Origin: Zopfochytrium polystomum
Lineage: Eukaryota > Chytridiomycota > Chytridiomycetes > Chytridiales > Chytridiaceae
Reading direction: 5' to 3'
Assembly (NCBI GenBank): GCA_025765615.1
Contig: JAIVFJ010000517.1
Location: 1 to 28,838 of the forward strand
DNA length: 28,838 bases
The translations under genes and the position numbers were made by a program. Every line of letters begins with the position of its first letter. Position 1 is the first letter of the stretch. The notes beneath the pieces were generated by a model. That model had not been told where the DNA came from and ran no database searches. It saw only the letters and a program-made list of their open reading frames with translations. Shown piece by piece: positions 8,946-17,192 of the stretch.

Positions 8946-10495
8946 TTAAGCCGACGGCGTGATCGATTTCCTTGTAGACAGGCTGCTCATTTGGCTGCTC
9001 TTATTGAAGTGGTCTACAATGTCTCGAACCATGCCCGCGTCGGATAGGAGCATTACGATGATGAGATTAAGAGAAACATTGCCACCGTAGCTATTGGAAG
9101 CAATTGGATATTTGTATAAGGGTCGAGTGTTTTGGAAAGGAGTCCAAAAGGGCAACGCAATACGCGACTCACGGTGCTTTGTTTCACCAAAATAAAATCG
9201 GCGTGGTTAAATCGGATTGTGCAGATATGAATGAGAGTTAGCCGTAATTGGAAACCGAAGCATACATTTACCGTACTGTGACCAATTGATGAAAGTGCCT
9301 TTCGAGATGTAACCCCACCATTTCAGCCGAACGAGTCGCAATCAGAGAATGAATTACATACATTGAAGCAGGACGTATGCGACAGAGAGCAACGCGTACA
9401 AGATGCACCGAATTACCACCTTTGCGACAATCGCAATCGAAACGTTGGTTTTGTGCACGACAGTCATGGAGAGAATAATTTTGATCTGGGAAAGACTGAA
9501 GAAGACGACCATGATAACGGCGTGAAACACTGCAACCACATAGCCGATGTTCGTATTTTCGGGCGTTGAGGAGGTGCCGTGGTAGATCTGGTTTTATTTT
9601 ATTTTATTTTATTTTTTTTTTTTTTGGATCGTCGTCAGTGGGTTCGTCTGCGATATCAATTTTCTTTTTTCGTGCACTTTACCTGCCAATTCTGCCAGTA
9701 GAAAGTAATCCCTAACCACACGACTCCAGATTAAAGGACACGCAGAGCACAAAATGGGAGTATTCGTTTTACCTAAGCTGCAAAAGACGAAAATAGAACA
9801 AGATTTCGAACGTTTTGGTTTTTAGAAAAAGTTTGCTTCAGAAATAAGAGGCTCGACGCTTACATGTGAAGGACTGTGCTACCTGCGAAAACCAGTCCTG
9901 AGATCGCGTATAATAATACAGACCTCGGGCAGCAAATGAGGAGGGCGCGATAAGTCGCGTGGAAGGTCAAAAGGACCATCTGCAGACTTCGTTGAGCGAT
10001 TCAGAAAAAGGTTTGAACGGGTTTCACCGTGAAGATATTGACATCTTTTTGTTTTTGAGAAACGTCGAGTTGTGCTCGTTATTATGATGTTTGAGTTCAG
10101 TCCACCAGGGTTAGCGGGCGGCACGCGACTCACATCCGACAGAGCACTGTATTCTATAAAAGGCATCAAAATCAAAGTCTCTCGAGAGCTTAAGGAACAA
10201 GAATCCGTCCAAAAAGCTGTTTTCTGCGTGAAGGATCACGGCCACGATCATCGACCATAAGAGGACTTGGTTGTTTATCTTGGCGATCGAGTCCCAATAC
10301 GCAGTCACCTTTTTTTCCGGTACGAGGGTGCGGGAAGAACGAAGGGTGGGAGGGGCTCAGTACAGCAAGGAAGCACAACCTGCAACGGAGGCGAGCTGCA
10401 CCTGATGCACGATGACCAGGTGTACCAACCAAAACTATCGTTGTGCCACCTGAGATCATGTAGCCGGCGGCAAAGGATATGAGCTGAGAATCCAT
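8946..10495 (-). CDS. Seven-helix membrane protein, tandem paralog 2
   Basis: A ten-exon gene of 269 codons. Exons on the minus strand: 10495-10430, 10308-10134, 10044-10028 (17 nt), 9979-9864, 9777-9773 (5 nt), 9711-9683, 9587-9362, 9298-9272, 9176-9173 (4 nt), 9090-8946. The total is 810 nt. Exons 2 to 9 match paralog 1 in length exactly, and every intron is GT-AG. Seven hydrophobic segments are seen at about residues 5-25, 36-60, 78-103, 106-133, 150-175, 186-211 and 224-243, followed by a short Ser/Lys-rich tail. Conserved landmarks shared with paralog 1 include ISFAAG, GGTTIVL, AYWDSIAKINN, YRALLI, CPRS, WQNW and VRDIVDHFN. The layout suggests an orphan receptor or sensor, but a transporter or structural role is equally open. 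I could not assign a known family. Confidence 0.8.
9592..9625. repeat. (TTTTA)n and poly-T tract in intron
   Basis: TTTTA pentamers followed by a T run, inside the sixth intron of the second seven-helix gene next to its acceptor. Confidence 0.75.
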
Positions 10496-11044
10496 GGAGC
10501 AAGTTTCGTAAAACTAAAAGGTAGATCGTGGCGAGGTCACAAAGTGATCAGTAGGAGACGCGACGCGCTAGGGACAAGCGTGCAGACGCCCCGCACCTTG
10601 GTAGGTTTGCCCAACTTTTGCCGTAAATTTTCCTTATTCTTTTGCAGACAAGTTTACGACGGAATTGCAGGACTAACTGTGTTTGCCTGCACTTGGTTTC
10701 CATCTAACTGAGGAGAGGAGCAGCTTTCATTTTGTTCTGGAAAGGCTTCTCGGGACTCCTTTTTTCAAGCGAACTGCCAGTACCCTCCTGCAGACCTGCG
10801 CGGTTTCATGTCGACGTTGCAATATTTCGAGGAGCTCCAGCCGTACGGAAAACCGGCTTGGAGCTAAATGTTTTGGTGCCAAATAGTCAATTTCTTTTAA
10901 AAAAAGCTATTGCGGGAAAGAGCCGCAATAATAGATATATTGTTCATTTGTTTAGTTTATGTGTCCTCCTGTGGAAGCTCCCAAACCGCCAAGTATCCGC
11001 ATTTGGATCGTTCCTTTCAATACTGCACTTTTCCTGTTCTCGGA
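10496..11044. other. Intergenic region
   Basis: The spacer between the start of seven-helix paralog 2 and the stop codon of mS37. It should carry the promoter of paralog 2. Short open frames on the plus strand here have no recognisable protein features. Confidence 0.6.
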
Positions 11045-11493
11045 TCATGGTTGCTTGCCGCGGGCCAGATTTGCCAGAAGCCTGTTGATCCGATCGACCG
11101 ACGTCGACTTTGACAGGGCGGCGGGAGCGCCCGGAGGAGGAGCGGCGGCACGCTGATGGAGCATAGTCAGGGAGAAAGAACGTAGCGTGGTTGAGAGGAC
11201 AACGAGCGGAACGGGGGAGAAGTGCGATCAGTCAGTCGTGTTCGATCACATGGGTTGGCCACCCGCACCTTCTTGGCCTTCCCCGCCGCGCTGCCCGGGC
11301 CGCCGGCGGCCGAAGTGGCTGCACGCATGCACGATCGCAGGGCTGCGGCCGATGCGGCGCAGGCGGCGGCGTCGACGTCGATGGCGCGCCAGCAATTGAA
11401 CAGGGCCGATATCTCTGGCGCACAGCGTGTCGCCCGCACGATGTTAGGCGGCCTCATCGCCAATGGCCGCTGGACCTTGTCAATGGTGCGCAT
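11045..11493 (-). CDS. MRP10: Mitochondrial small-subunit ribosomal protein mS37 (Mrp10, CHCH domain)
   Basis: Two exons, 11493-11269 and 11152-11045, encode 110 residues; the intron 11153-11268 joins in phase 0. The protein is a twin CX9C (CHCH) component of the mitochondrial 37S/28S ribosome, normally imported through the Mia40 pathway. The two motifs are CAPEISALFNC and CAASAAALRSC, separated by WRAIDVDAAA. They follow a basic, Pro-rich N-terminus (KVQRPLAMRPP), as in Mrp10. The short C-terminal exon ends SVDRINRLLANLARGKQP, resembling the basic tail of mS37 homologs. No cleavable presequence is expected for this family, and none is obvious. It is divergent from a PPR-like gene, with 73 bp between the two start codons. 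COA/COX assembly CHCH proteins are an alternative, but the RPP-rich start and basic tail favour mS37. Confidence 0.82.
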
Positions 11494-11566
11494 CCTTCCT
11501 TTCCGTGTGTTTGGGTTGGGTTGTTTTCTTTCTTCCCGCTCAAAAAACCACGCCGAGATTGATCCA
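11494..11566. promoter_or_regulatory. Compact bidirectional promoter for two mitochondrial genes
   Basis: Only 73 bp separate the divergent start codons of mS37 (minus) and the PPR-like gene (plus). Both promoters and both leaders must lie here or overlap the genes. No TATA box is seen; the stretch has pyrimidine-rich patches (tttccgtg, ttttctttcttcc). Confidence 0.55.
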
Positions 11567-13959
11567 ATGCGTTTGTCCTCCGGCAGCGTACCAAGGGCCG
11601 CTAACCCCACCAGCGGGCGATCGTGCCAGCCACAACACCCGCAGCACCAGCAGCGCCCGCAGCGGAGCGTAACTCACGGCCGCCGCGAACTGCACGTGAG
11701 CGCGGCCGCCGCCCTGTTCGCGCGTCTCTCGTCCTTGGACCCGTCGCGGCCGCCTCGCCCCGCATTCCTCCACCCGCCCAAGGATCCATCGTCGCTGCGG
11801 ACGGCGCCCGCTGTGGCGACCATCCCGCGATCTGTCTTCCCGCCTGAAAAGCCCGTCTCCCCGCGCAGCCACAAGGTTCGGACGAGCAGATCAAGCAGCA
11901 CTGGACTGGCGAGTCGGTGGACGGATCAACGAATCAGGCCGGGCCGTCAGATCGATGGTTGGCAACGGCTTCTGAACGCGATCGAGGCCACACCGGACAA
12001 GCCTGTCGCTTCTGAGACCAAGACTTTGGAGCATCGCCCGGCTTCTGAGGTTTGGCACCTTTAAAAATGAGAGTTGGATTGGGGCCTTTATTGACTGACC
12101 TGTCGATTACAGTTGATCGGGGAGGTAAACACGATCCTCTCGTTCCAAAGCTCCGATCGATGGACACTTGCCGCCCGCCATATTTTCAGCTACTTTCCCA
12201 AGAATACAGCGTTTCACGCGCACTTCCATCCTCGTTCTGTGGAGAGTGCTTTTTGCGCGGTTACTGCGGACGCCGCTCGCTCGGGCGTCCCAGACGATCT
12301 GATACCTCGACTCTTCGAGGAGTACCAGGACAAGGTGCGGAGCTCCTACGGAATTAAGACGACGCAGCAAAACGGCGGTGGAATCTGGGCTGCGTGGATT
12401 CGGGGGTTGTGCGACGCCGGAAATGCTCGGCAAGCTGTGGAAGGTTTGTGACCAAGCCTACTATATGCTAAGGGATTGCTCCGCTGACCCTCCCTATTCT
12501 TTTAGTATTCAGACAAGCTCGAGCTGCAGGACTTCCCGCAACATCTTCCCTCCTCGGTCGAATTATCCTTCAGTGCACGAACAACGAAACGGAGTTTGCC
12601 GTCAGCGCTCTGGAAGCAGTGTACAAGACCAAATCCTCAACCCCATTCAACAACACGCTCCTGGCATCCCCGATTCCGACGCACCTTCTCAACCACGTTC
12701 TTCGACTATGCTTTGCTCATGAGGATCCGTCGATCCGAAACCGGGTCGACGCCATCCTTCCGCTGTTCGAGACGGGAAACGCGAAAAATTCGAACATAGC
12801 CGCGGCGCGACTGGATGCAGAAACAGTGGCAGTCATTGTTGACGGCATGGTCTCCCTCCGTGGACGATCAGGAGTTGAGGATGCAGTCGCCTGGATCGAG
12901 CGCGTTGCACCCGGATCGCTCAAGTGTCGGGATGCTGTTCAGGCGTCCGTTGTCAGGGCGGCCATTCATTCCGTCCGTCTTGAGAACGCTGCGAACTTTG
13001 TTCATGACGAGTCCGACATCAGCCAAACCTCGCAGCAGTCACTTACAAAGGAGCAGCTTGGATTTGTAATGGACTGTGTGGCGCGTGTCCGAAGCTGGAG
13101 AACTCCGGGCTCCCTCGTCGGCCCACAGCTGCAAGAGGCACTGCAGTCCGGAATAAATGCAAGCGAGTCTGGAGAAGCGGTGGTGGAGAGGGTCGTGGTC
13201 GGTCGTATCCAAGAAGGCGACGGGGAAATAGTACGCCAGACAGTGGCAGAGTGGGTGGCGAAAGCGAACATGGGACCCACAGGCGCGATCAGTCTGTCGA
13301 AGCGAGCGAGGGAGCGGCTTTGCAGAGGAATCAGTGCGTTAGGGATGACGAAGGACAAGAAAGGCTTGCTCTGGGTGCAAGCTGCATTGGTTGACCGATC
13401 CGGCGGTGCGTGTCATCCCGCTGTCAGCCGAGCACTCGTCAAGGCTTTCGTTGCCACTGGGGATATTGAATCCGGAGTCAAGGTGCTCGAAGTCGGCCTT
13501 GCACCCGCTGCAACGGAACTCACGCCAGAAAGCCAAAGTGTCACCAATCACCTTGTGGCCGCGTCCTTATCGTCAACATCTCTCGATCGCCAACGCCAAC
13601 GCACCGTTCTCTCTCTTCTCCGAGGTGCCGCCATTGAGCAGGCGTCCGGGGTAGTGTGGCGAGTTGCGCATTTGTCGGCGCGGCTTGGAATTCGTCTCAG
13701 TTTCGAAGAAGTCCGTCGAAGTGTGCTCGGGGTCATGGCCCTCTCGCAGAAAAAGCGCGATGCCAATTCGAGGAGCGATGGTGCGGAACTAGTACTGGTC
13801 GGCGGCCGTGTGAAGCGTGCGTGGGTACCCGGAGCGGAGGACATGAAGGTGGCGGACGAGTTTGCGCGGGGGCTCTTGGAGGCTGCTGACGGTTTCCGAT
13901 CAAGCCACAATGGAGATCCAACACCGCAAACGGGACGGGTTGCAGTTACACCGTTTTGA
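11567..13959 (+). CDS. Mitochondrial PPR-like helical-repeat protein
   Basis: Three exons, 11567-12049, 12113-12443 and 12506-13959, give 755 codons. ATG 11567 is chosen because it starts an Arg/Ser-rich, acid-free leader (MRLSSGSVPRAANP, then RRELHV) typical of mitochondrial import. The upstream part of the same open frame overlaps mS37 on the other strand. The rest is a series of amphipathic helix pairs with PPR-like spacing, for example IWAAWIRGLCDAGNARQAVE continuing across intron 2 into VFRQARAAGLPATSSLLGR. The motifs are degenerate, as usual in fungal PPR proteins. Such proteins bind organellar RNA and act in mitochondrial RNA stability or translation. That role is inferred here from the repeats, the leader and the divergent pairing with a mitoribosomal gene; the RNA target is unknown. 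Confidence 0.7.
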
Positions 13960-14249
13960 TGCTGGCTTTCTTGTTTAGTTCTTGATTTGAACGATCTGCC
14001 CTTGTAGTTCGAGAATTTCTGCCTCTGTGACGCCGTGACTGTTTTCTTCAATATATCATCCCGCGGCGGTGTTCCAGACGCGAATTCCGTTCCTTTCTGT
14101 TCCGATTCTAGTCGTATTTCTTGACAACCCTCACAGGTGAACAAGGTTGTCAAAACAAAATCCTAACTTGAAGTTGCACTCTCAGAAAAACTTCGTCTCT
14201 TCGATCATCTGCCTCTACCCACTTCGCTCCACACACCAACCCCACAAAA
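13960..14249. other. Intergenic region
   Basis: A 290-bp spacer between two plus-strand genes. It ends in a C/A-rich leader (cacaccaaccccacaaaaATG) typical of highly expressed fungal genes, directly before the secreted protein start. Confidence 0.6.
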
Positions 14250-15025
14250 ATGAAGGCCACCACCCTCCTCGCTCTACTCCCTGCTCTCGCCACCGTCGCG
14301 ACCGCGCTCCCCATCCCGCGCCCCTTCCCCGCGCCCGTCGCCGCCCCCGCGCCGGCCCCCGACGCGACCTCGGACCTCGTCAACACCGTCAACGGCATCC
14401 TCAGCGGCTTCCAGTCCTGCACAAAGTCCTGCATCGGCGTCTCCGGCACCCTCAGCCTCCAGGCCCTCAACACGCTCTGCCTCAGCTTCGACAACCCCGC
14501 GACGCTGTCGGCCGCGACGACTTGCTTGATGGGGAGCGGCTGCATTGCGGATTTGGGAACTGTGAGTGTTGGGTGAGAGCGTGGGTTCTTTTTTTTTTTG
14601 CGTGCTGGGAATTACTAACAGCTGATCGACTACTCTACTTACAACCAAAAAATTACACCTTCTAGCTCACGGGCCTGACAGCACAGTGCGTCAGTGTGAG
14701 TACCCAACCCGTGCAGTTGCACAACACCCTTTCCTCCCTCCCCTCCCCTCCTAAGTGTTCCCGCTAATTTCAACTTGCACAACAGATCGAAGCCGCCGCC
14801 GGCAGCTCCGCCGCCACAACCTCCTCCGCCGTCGCCGCCGCGTCCTCCGCGATGGCTGCCTCGTCGTCTTCCGTATCCTCGTCCGCCGCCGCCGCGGCGC
14901 CAAGCTCGGCCGCCGCCGCCCCCGCCCCGACCAGCACGAAGAGCGCCGGCGCGTCGGACAAGAAGGTTGCTGGGTCGGCGGCCGCGATCGTCGCGGTGGC
15001 CGTCGGCGCGGTGGCGCTGCTGTGA
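14250..15025 (+). CDS. Secreted six-cysteine protein with Ala/Ser-rich stalk, probably GPI-anchored
   Basis: Three exons, 14250-14561, 14666-14695 (30 nt) and 14786-15025, give 193 codons. Residues 1-20 are a clear signal peptide (MKATTLLALLPALATVATAL), followed by a Pro/Ala linker. A compact domain of about 75 residues carries six Cys (CTKSC, NTLC, TTC, SGC, QC). Then comes a stalk of about 60 residues almost entirely Ala, Ser, Thr and Pro, likely O-glycosylated. The C-terminus GSAAAIVAVAVGAVALL is a short hydrophobic tail after a small-residue, Lys-containing stretch, as expected for GPI attachment. The layout is that of fungal cell-wall or surface proteins. Six rather than eight Cys argues against a standard CFEM domain. 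The strongly codon-biased exon 1 and the CA-rich leader suggest high expression. Confidence 0.8.
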
Positions 15026-15557
15026 TTGGAAAAAATGTTTGTTTTCTAGAGAGGGATAGAAGTCGAGAATGGAAGACTGTGGAGGGTGGTTAGAGTAGAT
15101 TCGACTGCAAGAGGGGCGTGGAACACAACTTTATATTTAATACAGAACCTGTTCGAATCCGAAGCTTGCAGCCCACCCTTCAAGTTTTGAAAACCGTAAC
15201 GGATGTCACGGTCGGCGCTTGATTGGCGAGTTCCTGATGAGTCTGCTCAAGGTGTCCCGGATTTGTTGGCGTCCTCCCGTGCCTACGGCAAGAGGGATAC
15301 AGGAGATGACAGAAAATACGAGGGTGGTCTATTCGCTGCGAGGCCCGAAGTGAACAAAGGCTCAGGCTTGAAACGTCGAGTACGGGGGAGGGCAAGACAA
15401 ACAAACAAAAAGGAGGCGGGCGGAAACGCTAACCACGAAACAAGCAGATCGAAGGGCAGGAGTACAAATGGAAACGCACAATAAAGGAAATCACAGCGCT
15501 CAAAGAATCGGACCCACGAAAAAACAACAAGCCAACCGCACATGAAGCAACGCAAGT
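15026..15557. other. Convergent intergenic region
   Basis: The spacer between the 3' ends of the six-cysteine protein gene (plus) and the BAR protein gene (minus). No gene is supported in it. Confidence 0.6.
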
Positions 15558-16782
15558 TTACGAAGACGGGTGGCGCAGCAGCGCCTCGTTGGTAACCTGC
15601 AGCTCGTCAATCTCAGGGCTCAGCTCCGCCAGGGCCTCGTGCGCCTCCTTAAAGTACTTGAGCTGGGCTGCAACGAGGTCCGCCAAGTTCTTGAGCGGCT
15701 CGGGGCTCTCGACGACGGCCGTCATCTTGCCCATCGCGTCGTCGACGACCGCGACAAACTCGTCCTCGGTGGCCTCCATCTCCTGCCGGGCGGCCTCCTC
15801 GCGCTCGGGGCGCGCCGCCTTCAGCTTCGCGCGTGCCGCGTCGTAGTTCAGGCGCACGGCCTGCACGTTGCGGCGCGCCTTCATGGCGTGCAGGATCAGC
15901 TGGTTCAGGGTGGTCGAGAAGGGTTGGTGGAACTTGGCGGTCGCTTCGGCGTCGAGGCGGAGGCGGGCGGCGCCGACGCGCTCTTCGGTGGCGGCAAACT
16001 TCTTCAAGGCAACGCCTGTGGCCGTTGGTAGTTAAATTCTGGTCGTAAGATCGCAAGGATTGTGCTAAGACTTACCAAGCGGCTCCTCACTGCCGACGGC
16101 GTCAGCGTTTGCAGTCGCAGCCTTCGCGAAAGCGTGTGCTAGACTCCGCGGGATTTCATCTTTTGGCTGGGAAGCGTCCCTCGTTGCGGGAGTGCCCGAC
16201 GCGCTCGACACCAGGGTGGAAACCCTGTCAGACACGGTGGTCGCAAAGTCGTAGGCCGATTCAGACAGAAGGGGCTCGTAGTCGTAGTGCGGTAGGGTGT
16301 AGTTTCGTGATACCCGGAGGAAGGATTCGTGGAGCGCTTTGATCTTGTCCACTTTCTAAAAGGTAACATCATAAGGTTTCTGGCAAAACAGTCCAATCAA
16401 TCAACACTGACCTCCTCAAGCTCTTTGTACTTTGCAGGGAGCTCTGTCACGTCAGTGACGGATCCCATCCTCTCCTTGGCATACTGTTCGAGATCGCAGG
16501 CATTGAAAGTTAGACGGCATGTGATTTAAGGGATGCCCTCGATCGCAAGTGGCGAACACGGTTGGAATCCACTCTGCGGCAGGAAGAAGAAGACCATGGC
16601 ACACGATCGATCGCGCATGTGCGGCAAGCAACGCTGAGGATCGAGCAGATCTTTTTCTCCATCATGATAAGCCAGCCATGAGGGCGGAGGACTGCACACG
16701 CGTCGAACGACACTCTGTCGGGACTCTGCGGCAGCTCTTCCACAAAACCCACGCCTTCTGTCTGCCATACGGCGGACACACT

Positions 16783-16835
<53 letters not shown>

Positions 16836-16970
16836 CTGCGAGACTTGCGAGAAGCCCTTTGCAGCCTGTGCACCGAGCGGCTTCAGCGACGCCGACAGGC
16901 CCGACAGCAGCGACGAGATCTGGGCGGTGGCGGCGCTCGACGTCGAGGCGGGCGGATTCGCGGAGGCCAT
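15558..16970 (-). CDS. BAR-domain protein of the Gvp36 type (BAR_2 family)
   Basis: Four exons on the minus strand, 16970-16836, 16483-16412, 16355-16076 and 16015-15558, give 314 codons in one frame. Gvp36-type proteins are curved coiled-coil dimers that bind Golgi and endocytic vesicle membranes. The protein has a short amphipathic N-terminus (SSLLSGLSASLKPLGAQ), then YAKERMGSVTDVTELPAKY and a long heptad-rich region. Family landmarks are LEEKVDKIKALHESFLRVS, an EEPLGVALKKFAATEERVG segment, and NQLILHAMKARRNVQAVRL, a Lys/Arg-rich face typical of the membrane-binding concave surface. A final acidic helical segment (KNLADLVAAQLKYFKEAHEALAEL) closes the domain. Intron 1 is unusually long (352 nt) and starts inside a CA/GT microsatellite; the others are 56-60 nt. 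The start is supported by an immediate Ala/Ser-rich N-terminus and the exon phases. Confidence 0.85.
16786..16830. repeat. (CA)n microsatellite at a splice donor
   Basis: A pure CA tract (GT on the minus strand) directly abuts the donor of intron 1 in the BAR gene, so the intron reads GTGCGTGTGT and continues into the repeat. Confidence 0.9.
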
Positions 16971-17192
16971 GGTTGGTTGTTTGGGTTCAGATTTCTCCTT
17001 TTCTCCAACTGCCAAGGGAGGGACAGGCGGGGTTCAAGTTGGATGGTTCAAACGAAACTGATGAATGTAATAGTGACAGCGAAACATATGGAAAGTCGGA
17101 TTCCAGTTTTCTCTCGGTCATGAAGGAGTAAGTAACAGAACATTCGTCCGGGCATATCAGACCCATTAACAGCTGCAAGATTCCGGACCCCA

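Noticed and set aside
11222..11566. 5' extension of the PPR-like open frame upstream of ATG 11567
   Set aside because: It is antisense to the mS37 exon 1, whose twin CX9C motif is convincing. The plus-strand translation there is low-complexity Ala/Arg and has no repeat features.
15148..15157. tRNA T-loop-like gttcgaatcc
   Set aside because: The flanking bases do not form a T stem and there is no anticodon or D arm at the right distance. No tRNA is supported anywhere in the window.
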